Assembly: GCA_018907035.1 (NCBI GenBank)
Contig: JACCIC010000003.1
Coordinates: 1,271,001-1,335,000 of the forward strand
From: Sycobia sp. Sy_11
Lineage: Eukaryota; Arthropoda; Insecta; Hymenoptera; Epichrysomallidae
Direction: 5' to 3'
Length of the DNA stretch: 64,000 bases
Both the position numbers and the translations under genes were made by a program. Position 1 is the first letter of the stretch; every line of letters starts with the position of its first letter. Positions 38,332-49,039 of this stretch are shown here, piece after piece. Under the pieces are notes generated by a model that had not been told where the DNA came from, searched no databases, and saw nothing but the letters and a program-made list of their open reading frames with translations.

Positions 38332-38459
38332 TATAATATAACTATATGAATTAAGCTTAAAATATACAAGTTTTCACGCTCACGAGCAAATCGTATAAAT
38401 ACATGCGCGTACACGTACAATCGAACACACGCAAATACCACGCACACATTCAAACCTCA

Positions 38460-39065
38460 TCCGGCGCCGTTGTGTGTTGTTTCCCAGGACGGTTTGTCGC
38501 TGGTATCGAGACGGAAGCCAGTCCAAGAACCCTCAAACGCGCCGCGGTGCTCTGACGTCTCGGAAACGGGTACAGCCCTTACCCCACGTACGTAAACGGG
38601 CGATCTCTAGACACCCGCAATGGACGCCTTTGCCAGATCGCCGCACTTGGCTGGCTTTGAACGATGGTTCGTTCAACGAAGACGGCTCACTTGAGCATCT
38701 TGTCCACTCGAATTTTAACACACCCGCGTAACATCGAACACTGCTCACGGTTTACAATCACACGTACACGTACAATGAATATACGCACTAAGTCCGCGAT
38801 ACTCGTATGCACGCTCCAAATCGGTGAAATCGTCCGACCATCGATTAGAAAAACTTAACTCTACGTAAAGATGTATCGACTAACGAAAGGACGCGATGAT
38901 TCAAGCTAGTTCTACATACAACGATGAACGAAATTCAACTGAGCAATGTTTTCTACAGCAAAAATGCTGTTTCTATTACTATACCTGTGAACGCAGGCTA
39001 AGGCCGAGCAAGCACAGGAGTCCCCGTCATTAGGGTACTCCTCCCACGTCGTGCACTATAGCCTT
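38460..39065. other. GC-rich island with exon-like left edge, unassigned
   Basis: This block is GC- and CpG-richer than its flanks. Its left edge has a good splice-acceptor-like signal (pyrimidine run then CCCAG at about 38,483-38,488), followed by an 85-codon frame on the plus strand (38,474-38,731) and a 71-codon frame on the minus strand. Translations are rich in Arg, Pro and Thr and show no domain. It could be an untranslated exon or promoter island, or an end of an LTR element. I cannot decide. Confidence 0.3.
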
Positions 39066-39279
39066 GCGCATTACCATTCATTCGGGGACTTCACACCATT
39101 TATTTTCGAATATTTTCTAAATATAATCTCTTTACTATATACCTACACATGCACGTACGCACACTTATATACACATCTACGTACACCTATACATCATTTA
39201 TACTTCTATATTATCCACGCATATAAGGTTCACTCACAATTTCACATACACAGCTTATATGAAGAATTATTGTGAACAT

Positions 39280-40270
39280 AGTGAAACAGAGATTTTTCTT
39301 AAATTTGAAATTTTTTACTATACTCTCAACACTTAATTATATTTTACATCGATAATAGTCGAAAATTAAAAAAAAAACATGCACATTGTATGTACTTAAA
39401 AGATATTAGCCATCATTTTTTTAGTGTGTCTAAATAATCATATTTTACTAAATAATCATATTTATTTTATTTTTTCACGCATCCTTTCAAGATAAAATCG
39501 TTTACAATTATAACTACGTTACTGTTGAGAAATACTTATGTTTGAAAAAATAATTTCATAAAATTTTCATGTATTACTTTATTCAACATATACTGTATCG
39601 AAAGGGAATCAACCGGAGAAGGGTCTGCAGTGCCCTGGCCCAGTGTGCCATCCTGATTTTTAAGAAAATCTCTTATTTTATAAAAAAAAAGTATACATAC
39701 TTGAAACTAAAATAAAAATAACTCCGTCAGTTAATGACTTTATTGTAATTATAATTAAATTATAAATTATAAATTGTACATTGCATTGTATAAAATAAAG
39801 ATTTATTAATGGTTTACTTGCCTTTTTTAATAAAATTGAATAAGCAAATCTTCAAAACATATAATTTCTAGAAGATCAGACTATATGATTAGCACACGGA
39901 AAAAAATTTTGTAGGAAATTTTATAATGTATTCTGGTATTCAACTCATCAACTACACAACAACGATAATCTTCGAAAATTTACTATATAATTTATTTATT
40001 TACTAAATTTATTATATAATCTTTGTAATGTTTTGAACTGCATGAAATTTATTATTTTAAATGGTAATTTTTATCTTCCATTCTTTATATAATTTAGAAG
40101 TCATATTTGGTAATAGTATTCGTATATATACTATAAATATTATTAACTCTTTGAGTAAAATATTCATAGAGAATTGCATAAATATAATGTTTTAAAATAA
40201 TAATTAAAGAATTATTTTTTCTTATTGTTAGATTTTTTAACTACAAGAACAATTATTTACTATAATTTAT

Positions 40271-40334
<64 letters not shown>

Positions 40335-40445
40335 TATTGCGTTTATTAATCTAACCTAGCATGGCTTTAAATTTAATTGAATAGTAACGCAAGAGGGACG
40401 CACGCATTTTGTAATAGGTCAAACGATATGGGCTTATATACTTAC
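39280..40445. other. AT-rich non-coding stretch
   Basis: No supported gene. The compound (CA)n(TA)n at 40,272-40,334 is the only structured feature. Confidence 0.5.
40272..40334. repeat. Compound (CA)n(TA)n microsatellite
   Basis: About 46 bp of CA repeat (40,272-40,318) followed by about 17 bp of TA repeat. Confidence 0.95.
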
Positions 40446-40449
40446 CCCA

Positions 40450-41620
40450 GATAGCAGCACGTAATATGCATAAGCGCAGATAATTCAATTCCAGAAATCC
40501 TAGATATTGATTTTAGCACCGATGAAGTTTCACTCGATAAGGCCAGTAAAATTATAATGTGGCCTATTCAGATAAGAGTGACAAATATTGCTCACAGTAA
40601 TCCTGAAGTAGTGGGCATTTTCAATAGTTCAACAAAACCAAGTAATGCTTAAGTTAATTAATTAGGTGAAGTTAATAAAGTTAAGTTAATAAAATTTTGT
40701 CAGTTCACAACAATGCTGGTGTGAACTTTTTAGACAAAACAATACCTTTTAGATTAAGGTGTTTTATTGCAGATGCACCTGCTCGTGCCTTCTCTTTAGG
40801 ACATGTGAGACATAATACTCATGTCTCCTGTTCAAATACTGGATTGTTGGGGGTTAGATTAGTGCTGGTTTTATGATATATAGAGGCGTTCATCACAGAC
40901 CTCGAACAAATGAACAATATGTTCTAATAGTCTATGGAGAGCACCATAAGAAGGGAGATTGTCCTATTGAACATTATCATTAAATTCAGTTATAGATGTA
41001 GTGTTCGATTACATGCATGTTATTTGCATAGGAGTAATGGAAAAAATATTACAAGCTGTAATTGATGGTAAATATGCTTCATCAGCAAAGCTGTCTTCCC
41101 AATATATAGTAATGTTATCGGCTCGATTAGAGCAAGTTAAACAATTATGTCCTGTAGATTTTGCCAGAAAACCTTTTATATTATTAAACATAGTAAGTAT
41201 AATGTAACTGAGCTCCGTCAAATACTTTTGTACAGTGAACCAGCAATTTTTATAGGTTTGATGGACTATATAACATATACACATTTTTTATTATTACATA
41301 CAGCAATGATATTTATAAATCCTGTAAGTACTCCCCTAAGTATTAAACTGGCAGAAGAGTGCGTCAAAATTTTTGTGAATAGAGCTGAGGAAGTCTATGG
41401 AACAAAATTTATATCTTTTAACGTTCATGCTCTGTTGCATTTGGTTGACAATGTTAAAAATTTTGGTTGCCTCGATTCCTTTTCAGCTTTCCTTTATGAA
41501 AACAACATGACCTATTTTAGAAAGTGATGTGAATATTAGAAGATGAAGAAAGTTTTGTGAATATTAGAAGATTCGTGCTGCAGAAATCAAATAAATTTTC
41601 TGATAATCACAATCATGTAT
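40450..41620 (+). pseudogene. Degenerate arthropod transposase-like gene, N-terminal and central part
   Basis: Several plus-strand frames together match the order of blocks in a widespread, poorly named arthropod protein family that resembles DUF4218-type transposase proteins. First comes a WPI block with PEVVGIF and TKPSNA (about 40,500-40,652). Next is a C-x-DAPARAF block (about 40,755-40,800). Then come an EHH-x-KG-CPIEHY block (about 40,930-40,980), an FDYMHV-C-GVMEK block (41,001-41,060), a DFARKP block (about 41,158-41,175), and the long 126-codon frame (41,147-41,527) with HALLHLVDNVKNFG, LDSFSAF and YEN. Frames change repeatedly and stops are frequent. The downstream part reappears at 47,060-47,407 after an inserted retrotransposon. 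Family membership is from motif memory; the biochemical function is not firmly known. Confidence 0.65.
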
Positions 41621-41812
41621 ATTTGTTGGAGTTGGATTTAAGACGTTGAAGCGTGCAGACGTGTTTCGTCAAACGTGTAAACAAACAAAGTCGAAGTATT
41701 GAAATCAGCGCTATAGTAGTGATTCGTGAAATAGTGTAAATTAATAACTAGTGCAAATCTGTGGCTAAAGCTCTCAAACTGCAATAGCAGTTTGAGCAGC
41801 TGCGCAAAAAAA

Positions 41813-43087
41813 ATGAATTTAACCAGTGTAAACAGTGGAAATCATAATGAAAATTCAAATCATGTTCAAACTACAGTCAACAATACATACGCTAATATAA
41901 TGGTACCCAAAAAGGAAGAAGCTATTATTATAGATTCTGCTGAAGGTATTACTATAGATGATTATGTGGATAGTCTAGAAAAACTAACCGGAGCAAGTAA
42001 TATTAAATTCATTTCGAAAATATCTGGTACTAGAGTGTGTATTTTTCTTTCTAATAGAAACTTGGTAGGAAAACTAACTGACAAAACTGTTCAAATTAAA
42101 GACCAAACCTTTAAAATCAGGACATTAATAGAAAAAAATAAAAGAGTGGTGATATCCAATGTATATCTGATGATTCCGCACGAAATAATAATTAAAGCCT
42201 TGGAAAGTAAAGGGATTACAATAGTTTCACAAATGTACTATATAAGAGCAGGATTAAACAAACCCGAACGCTCTCACATTCTATCATTTAGACGCCAAGT
42301 ATACATTAAGGAAGGAGACGAAAAGCGGCTGTCAGAAGCAATACAGATTACGTATGATAACACGACATATTGGGTATTTCTAAGCACCGAACAAACTCGG
42401 TGTTTCATTTGTAAACAAAGCGAGCATATAGCTAATTTATGTCCAAATAATACAGAGGAAATAAACGTAATGACTGCACAACTTGATAATAAAAACATGT
42501 ATTACAAGCAACCAAGCATTGAAGCGACGACAGTGCCAGAGAAAACTAATAAAGGTATCAAACGCCCTTCACCCTCCACCTCCACAGAGGGAACTGACAA
42601 TAAAATAACAGATGATATAATAAATAATACAAAAGAAAACGAAGAACACCGTGATGGCCTAAGAAAAGAGACTCTTGAATTTCTAAATGCTAAGACTCGT
42701 GTATGCAAAAAGAAAAGTAAAATAGATGTTACAGTAAATGACAACCCAACAACAAATAAAACTCACGAACTGGAATCCTTATTGGTACCATTAAAACCCT
42801 TCATTAAAAAACACGAAAGAAACTTTGTCTTAAATTATGAACAATTTAAATTGCTCTTGGAAAAGTCTTCAGGTAAACAAAAGGTATGTGAAATTGCCGA
42901 TGAAATATCTAAAGATTCGGAAAGCATAGTTAAAATGATAAACGCTATATATACAGAGACAAAAGATAAAAAGCTTAAAGCAAAATTGCTAAGAATCAAG
43001 AAAAAATTACTGAAAAAAAATAAAAATGACTCCGAAGTAGAAACAGATTACTCTCAAAGCTCAGAAACAGAAAAAGATGAAAAATAG
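41813..43087 (+). CDS. Non-LTR retrotransposon ORF1 protein (RNA-binding, Gag-like)
   Basis: Intact frame of 424 codons from the ATG at 41,813; the frame is open upstream to 41,792 but only from non-ATG codons. ORF1 proteins of this group coat the element RNA. The N-terminal third (about residues 35-190) looks like an RRM-type fold region. A single CCHC zinc knuckle, C-x2-C-x4-H-x4-C, lies at about residues 197-210. The C-terminal half is highly charged, with a Lys-rich helical tail (about 385-412) and an acidic end. ORF2 begins 38 bp after the stop without overlap. A related C-terminal fragment occurs in the second copy at 61,740-62,130. This is the only long unbroken frame of the element. 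Confidence 0.88.
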   Translation: MNLTSVNSGNHNENSNHVQTTVNNTYANIMVPKKEEAIIIDSAEGITIDDYVDSLEKLTGASNIKFISKISGTRVCIFLSNRNLVGKLTDKTVQIKDQTFKIRTLIEKNKRVVISNVYLMIPHEIIIKALESKGITIVSQMYYIRAGLNKPERSHILSFRRQVYIKEGDEKRLSEAIQITYDNTTYWVFLSTEQTRCFICKQSEHIANLCPNNTEEINVMTAQLDNKNMYYKQPSIEATTVPEKTNKGIKRPSPSTSTEGTDNKITDDIINNTKENEEHRDGLRKETLEFLNAKTRVCKKKSKIDVTVNDNPTTNKTHELESLLVPLKPFIKKHERNFVLNYEQFKLLLEKSSGKQKVCEIADEISKDSESIVKMINAIYTETKDKKLKAKLLRIKKKLLKKNKNDSEVETDYSQSSETEKDEK

Positions 43088-43125
43088 ACAGATATATTAC
43101 ATAAATATACTATTCATAAATTAAA

Positions 43126-44388
43126 ATGGACACATATGTTAAAAAAGACTTAAGTGCTATATTTTGGAATGCCAGAAGTGTAGTGAACAAAAAAGAAGAA
43201 ATAATGCAGATACTGCCTAATATAGATTTATTGATATGTGTCGAGTCTTGGATATCAGAAGATAACGAGTATAAAAAACGCTTCAACTTCTCTGAATTTA
43301 AAACGTTCCGTAAGGACCGTCAACAAAGCAAAGGAGGAGGAATAGTCATGCTAATTCGAAATGATATCGCATACTACGAACTGCAGCATGTTAAGTCGCC
43401 CGACCAATCGTTACAATTAGCCGGTATTCGTATCACAAATGTCAACCCTCAGATAGATGTAATAGCTTGTTACAGAGTCCCAGGTTTAGTTCTTTCACAG
43501 CAAAAATGGGACGAATTATTTAATAACATACAAGATAAAAATAGTACAATTTTCATGGGAGACTTTAATGCACATCATTACCATTGGAATTGCAAAAAGA
43601 TCGATAGTAACGGGATAAGACTATTTGAAAGTTATACTAACGCAACTTTATATTTACACAATCCAAAAACATCTAGCTATGTACAGAATTATACAAATAA
43701 ATCTTCTAATTTAGATTTGATCTTTTTTTCCATAAATGTAGCAGATAAAATTCATGTGAAAGAAACTGAGGAAACCTTGGGCTCTGATCACCTTCCTGTA
43801 CATATAACGATTAACTTAGAAAAATGCATATATCAGTGAAAAAAATTTAATATCAATTCAATTAAAACAAATTGGGAAAAAGTATACGAAATATTAAACG
43901 AAAACTTTGTTCAATTTCTAGAAAATGAATATATAATTTCAGAAGCTAGTCTAAAATATCAAACCTTTTTCGAAATCATACAAAACGCTATTAAAATAAG
44001 CACGCCAAAAAAGAGAAACGTAAAAAGTCAATTTCATAGAAACCCCGTAGCGTGGTGGAATTCCGAATGCGATAAAGTAAAAAGACTGAGAAAATCAGCA
44101 TTTAAAAAGTGGAAATTTACGAACGATCCAAACGATTTTATTGAATTTAAGAGATCAGCTATTGCTAAAAAAATATTCAAGACAATAAAGAGAGAATGGT
44201 TTCGAAACTTTAGTGAAAAATTAAATTTTTATACTAATAAAATATATGTTTGGAATAAATCCAAAATTTTAAAAAATAAATGGACAAAAATAATGCCACT
44301 CCACATATGCGAAAATCACCAAACGCAGACGCAGATCTATGATGTTATTGATAAAATTAGCCCTGCATGGTGCGCTACAAATCCTGAT
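43126..44388 (+). pseudogene. Non-LTR ORF2, endonuclease and linker part
   Basis: The AP-type endonuclease nicks target DNA for reverse transcription. All expected catalytic positions are present: Asn in FWNARS (residue 15), Glu in CVES (40), G-D-F-N with Asp146/Asn148, and S-D-H with Asp221/His222. The frame meets a TGA at 43,837-43,839 but continues in phase through a linker. That linker has an R-N-P-V-A-W-W-x-S-E-C-D-K block, which is conserved in the second copy at 63,050. It ends at about 44,386, where loss of one base moves the reading into the frame of the reverse transcriptase. The stop and the shift make ORF2 untranslatable as one protein. Confidence 0.88.
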
Positions 44389-45719
44389 TGAATGCCAATT
44401 TGCAAAAAAAAAACTTATTTCTAAATTCACCATTCGATTTTACTGAATTCAATATTGCATTCGAAACCAAAAAGAATCATTCCGCTTGTGGAATAGACGG
44501 AACTAACTATGAAATCATAAAGAATTTACCTATTAAATACAAATTAATTCTCCTAGATATATACAATGAAATGTATAGTACAAATAACTATCCCGTAGAA
44601 TGGAAGAACTCGTTCATGCACTTTATTAAAAAGAGTGACGGCAGCAGCGTACGTCCGATTTGTTTAAGCTCCTGTTTATGTGAATTATTCGAAACACTTG
44701 TAAAAAATAAATTTCAATGGTGGCTAGAATATTCAAATTATTTGCTTGATAGTCAAACAGGTTTTCGGAAAGGGCAGTCGACGATTGACAATCTTGCAAA
44801 TCTTGTTCTAAATATAGAAGATACCTACTCTAAGAAAAACGAGCTCCTTGCTACGTTCTTGGATATCAAGGGAGCTTTTGATAACGTGAATATTGAAATA
44901 TTACTGCAAGAATTGGCAACTATCGGATGCCCTTATAATCATGTATATTTAATAAAATTCTTAATGTCTGAAAGAATTATGCATTGTAGTATATTAGATC
45001 AAGAAAAAAGAATCATACACAAAGGAGTTCCACAAGGCGGAGTGCTAAGCCCATTATTATACTGCTTGTATGTTCGTAAGATATGTCTAAATATACCAAA
45101 AACTGTAACCATTCTGCAATTCGCAGATGATATTGCTCTATATAGTAACAGATCGCCAAGCGTTACATGCAAACGATTGTTACTAAAATCCGTTAATATC
45201 GTTTACGAAAATTTACATTGTCTAGGCTTAGAACTTGCACCAGAAAAAACAACTCTTATAAATTTGAATAAAAACAATATTCTTCCTGGCGAAACAGAAA
45301 TCAATATTAAAAATTCAACAATAAAGTATAAGCAATTACCTAGATTTCTCGGTATAATTTTAGATTACAAACTAACATTTAAGGAGCAAATTAATAAAGT
45401 ATATCACAAATGAACAAAAGCACTAAATATACTTAGATTTCTTAGAGGAACATGGTGAGGCACACACCCAGATACACTACTCCTTTTATATAAAAGCCTG
45501 GTACGTTCAATTTTCGACTACGGCTGCTTTTTATACTATTCTTCACAAAAACTAGAAATAAATAAGCTCGAAAAAATTCAATATATCGCAATTAGACTCG
45601 CGTTAGGATATAGACTTAGCACGCCCACGAACATTTTATTAACAGAATCTAAACTCCATCTTCTAGCAGATTTTTATGTCACAACTATATATGCAAAATT
45701 AGCTCAAACAAAGAACTAA
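44388..45719 (+). pseudogene. Non-LTR ORF2, reverse transcriptase and thumb part
   Basis: The frame is open to 45,413, then continues in phase past TGA codons (45,411-45,413 and about 45,454) to a TAA at 45,717-45,719. Reverse transcriptase blocks appear in the expected order: a block with P-I-C-L-S-S, then GFRKGQST, then motif A in L-D-I-K-G-A-F-D, then motif B in G-V-P-Q-G-G-V-L-S-P, and the catalytic F-A-D-D at residues about 245-248 of this piece. The thumb region includes YKSLVRSIFDYG. At least one of the later stops sits where Trp is expected (TW-stop-GTH). A single-base shift near 45,717 leads into the RNase H frame. Confidence 0.9.
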
Positions 45720-46861
45720 CAATTAATAAAACAATCCTCCATATGAGAAAAACTAGTGAAAAAAATTGCAATAATTATAATTTTAAGAAGAGACTTTTCG
45801 TACAATGTCTTGAAATTACAAATACCTTAAGTGAAAATATATACACAGACAATAAATACAACATTTATAAACAGAAATATAATACGCTTAATTATGATAT
45901 CAAAATAAATACTGAGTTTGGAAAAACTCTAAATGCCTCTCAAAGCCCGAACTTATATATCCAAAAGCTAATTCAAAAAGAAAACGCCCATGAAATTTTT
46001 ACATATGCGAGAAAAACAGCAGCAGGGGTTTCAGTAGGTACTGCTTGCTATTTTCCAGGTCTAAATATTATAAACACCAAAAGTATTCATCCGCAGGCGT
46101 CAATCTGTACAGGGGAACGTATTGCGATCAATGATGCTGTAGATATAGCTTTAAATTATGCCGACAAAAACCTTCTCATTTTCACGGACTCATTAAGTGC
46201 ATTAATGTGTCTAAGAAACCCACCCTACAATATAAACACAAACCCCTTCATATTAAATATTAGACACAAATTATAAAAAATTTCATACAGAAAAAAAATG
46301 CAATTGTACTGGATACCGTCGCATATAGGTATAAGTGGAAATGAGAACGCAGATAAAAAACTAGCCAAAGACGCGACTAAAAATGCTCCGACAAATGCAA
46401 TCAAAATTCCTTATACAGATTATAAAGAATATTTCAAAAAACAAGTAGCAGATAATACAAAAAATCATATAAATGCTGCAGGAATACATAAGGGTACACA
46501 TTATTTAAAATATTATTACAATAATAAATCAAAACCCTAGTTTAATAGAAAAATGCTGCCCCGAGAAATAATTACGACTATTAATAGATGTCGAGCAGGA
46601 CATTACAACCTCGCCTTCTCTTTGAATAAAATAGGCATAGTAAGCGACCTAATCAGTCAGTGCAGAGAATACGTTGAAGACATTGAACACGTATTATGGC
46701 AGTGCCACTGATATGATCAACAAAGACAGAAATTCATATCCAAGCTACAAACAATAAACTTCCAATTACCACTTTCCAGCACTGTTTTATTATATAAACC
46801 TATAACGCAGATATGTACTGCATTGCATTCTTTCTTAAAGGAAAGCAATTTAAAATTATAA
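45720..46861 (+). pseudogene. Non-LTR ORF2, RNase H and C-terminal Cys/His part
   Basis: One frame covers this interval, interrupted by TAA at 46,274-46,276, TAG near 46,539 and TGA near 46,709, and ending at TAA 46,859-46,861. RNase H landmarks are visible: a glycine-rich first strand (AAGVSVGTA), Glu in TGERIA, F-T-D-S-L-S-A, and W-I-P-S-H-I-G-I-S-G-N-E-N-A-D with the last acidic residue. The domain removes RNA from the cDNA hybrid. The C-terminus has CRAGHYNL and an EHVLWQCH block, the Cys/His tail typical of such elements. The TAG falls where Trp is expected. Confidence 0.85.
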
Positions 46862-47054
46862 AATTCGAGAAAACGTATGTCCACGAAAAAAAAATTGTAT
46901 TAATTCAATTATGTACTATTTATTGTAGTCTGTAGCTATACGGACAATTTTTTTTGTAGCAAAATAATCTAATTGGAGATTAAAATTGCATTAATAAAAA
47001 AAATGTATATTTGCTTGATACTAAAAATAAATTAAATTATGAACAATTTTCAAA

Positions 47055-47407
47055 ATTGGCAAATAAGAAATGCTGTATTGGAATTAATAAGAATGATAAT
47101 ACTTCTACGCGACTCAAGTATAGCTGAAATATAAAATATAATTAAATTTAGTGATGGAAGTTGTGACATCATTATAAAAAATTCAACGAGAAAACTAATT
47201 TTTTTTATTTAGTTTGCCCCTTATCAGCTATTGGCGTATACGTTTGCTCCTTATTATCAGATGAGATTGATCAATTAAATATAACTGAAATTGATGGAAA
47301 ATGTTTCAAGATACCTTACTGGCCAGACATTTCAACAAGAAATTCCATTCTTAATAAATTTTTAGCAGGGCTAATTTCTTTTTTTCATATCATGAAAATC
47401 GATTAAT
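47055..47407 (+). pseudogene. Degenerate arthropod transposase-like gene, C-terminal part
   Basis: A plus-strand frame (about 47,200-47,407, ending in TAA) gives a block with S-A-I-G-V-Y-V-C-S-L-L-S, E-I-D-G-K-C-F-K-I-P-Y and a hydrophobic end. This is the type of C-terminus found in the same transposase-like family as 40,450-41,620. Together with the upstream part it suggests that one gene copy was split by the 5.3-kb retrotransposon between them. The piece between the retrotransposon's A-rich end and 47,200 is poorly alignable. The link is inference from family knowledge. Confidence 0.45.
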
Positions 47408-47409
47408 TA

Positions 47410-48150
47410 AAATATATAAATATAAAATGTTATGTGCACATACTATCAAATTATATATAGTTCACAATTACTATTTTAGCTAAAAAGTATTAGTTAATAA
47501 TTGAATTAATAAAATGCATTGTTATACTAGTTATGAGTGTTTTATTGCTTGATAATCAAATACTTTTTTTTTAAAGTGGAATCTACCTTAATTATATATA
47601 ATACACATACATAACTAAATACTTTTCTTGCTTTTATATTCACTTTACAAACATCATAATCCCAATTTATTCACTAACACTTTACATAATTTTCTTTTAT
47701 ATCATTTTTTTTATGAAATCTAGGAAAATTTACAATTATTGATTTCCTTTTTGCATCAGATGTACATTTAATATGATTACTTAAACCTATTTTCCTTTTA
47801 GGCAAGGTTGGGACATCTTATATTAATATATTTTATTTTTGCAGCCTCGATCGTAATTCATATAAAGGAGCGCAGAATCCATTTTTCTTAATGCGTGGCA
47901 ATTTAATAGTATAAAAAACAATTGACAGTGATGTTATATAAAGCCTATAATAAAAAGTTATTTTATTCTATTTTGGCGGAAAATTACATTAAATTAATTT
48001 TTATTTGTTTCAAAGATTATGTTGCAATAAAAAATGTTATCATTTAATTTATAAATTATTTAAAACTACTTATTTATTTATTTATTTAATAATTATAGCA
48101 ATTTTTAATTAATTAAATTAAAATTTTATTTTGTTTCGTTGTTAAATTTT
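47410..48150. other. AT-rich non-coding stretch
   Basis: No supported gene or repeat; very AT-rich with poly-T runs near 48,150. Confidence 0.5.
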
Positions 48151-48160
48151 TTTTTAAAAT

Positions 48161-48960
48161 ATGGAGAAAAATATTTACAGGGAAAATAATGAAGAATCTA
48201 AATTTACTCCTAAAGTAAGTATATGCTCATATTTTAATTTAAATAAATTTAATGCACATTTAAAATTTTTTTTTCATTGTGTTGAGATACCAATCATGAA
48301 AAATTTTGATCAACTACCTAGCGGTATTACTGAAAACAATATTTTATCAGACATTCAAAATGTTAAACAAATGTCCACTTCAAGAAACTTTAATTCTGCT
48401 GCATAGCATCAGGATTCATATAGTTTTATGATATACTTTTAGAGTATTTTCTCACTTACGTGAGTTTTATGATATACTTTTAGATGTTTATTATTTAATA
48501 ATTACAAAAATTTTATTTATTTCTAGAGAAAATAACCACTTATTAAAAAATCTGCTAAGGTGTCAAAAACCAAAAACATTTAGAAAACCAAATTGTTGCC
48601 ATTTCATTTAACAGAAGATCTATTGTCATTTAATGATGTCAGTGAAGAAATAAAATCTAGAAGTGATAAGTTTCATCAGATTATCAACTATTAGATTTAT
48701 TCTTGCATGCCTTTAAATTACAAAACAACATTAAGAAGGTTTTTTATTTTAATTTTTTCTTTTATTATGTTTAAGGTAAACTTTTTATCGTATCTTAGTG
48801 GGCTGAACGCAACAGATTATGCAGCCAAATATGTTAAATATGCTTAAATATGTTAAATATATTTTTTGTGAACAACGAACTTTTACCCAATATAACATGG
48901 ACAGGATCTAAGATGGCTGGGACAGTGGCTATGGCAGAAACAAGATTTACTGCAAAGGTA
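48161..48960 (+). pseudogene. Scrap of a DUF4806-like transposon-associated gene, uncertain
   Basis: An 81-codon frame at 48,161-48,406, with an ITENNILSDIQN stretch, is followed after degraded sequence by a block at about 48,855-48,957 reading LLPNITWTG and GTVAMAETRF, then AAAGGTAATA, a possible splice donor. A WTG-containing C-terminal block and neighbouring helices are reminiscent of DUF4806-type proteins that travel with arthropod transposons. The similarity is weak. It lies just downstream of the transposase-like remnant and may have belonged to the same element. Confidence 0.25.
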
Positions 48961-49039
48961 ATATATTATATTGTGATTTAATTCCATGTATTCAAACTGA
49001 TAAATATGATTATTGGGATTGCAGTATTTTTATGTAATT

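Larger units (their letters stand above)
33396..38455. other. AT-rich non-coding stretch
   Basis: No supported gene. It contains (TA)n tracts (listed), a short (CA)n at 34,281-34,294 and short (TA)n at 37,023-37,038. Frames of 60-96 codons, for example 36,158-36,448, have no recognisable domain. A slightly GC-richer patch at 37,640-37,740 could be a small exon, but nothing proves it. Confidence 0.5.
41650..47005 (+). mobile_element. Nearly full-length non-LTR retrotransposon with RNase H (I/R1-like group), inactivated
   Basis: The order is 5' untranslated region, ORF1 with a CCHC knuckle, then ORF2 with an AP-type endonuclease, reverse transcriptase, RNase H and a C-terminal Cys/His region, and an A-rich 3' end. 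A resident RNase H plus an AP endonuclease points to the I/R1/LOA assemblage. ORF2 spans 43,126-46,861 but is broken by two frameshifts and several stop codons. The boundaries are approximate: the left is set by the end of recognisable host-family sequence, the right by the A-rich tail near 47,000. It sits inside the transposase-like pseudogene at 40,450-47,407. A second copy of the same family lies at 61,740-64,000 in the same orientation. Confidence 0.88.

Noticed and set aside
42274..42744. Minus-strand frames opposite retrotransposon ORF1
   Set aside because: Shadows of the real ORF1 on the plus strand.
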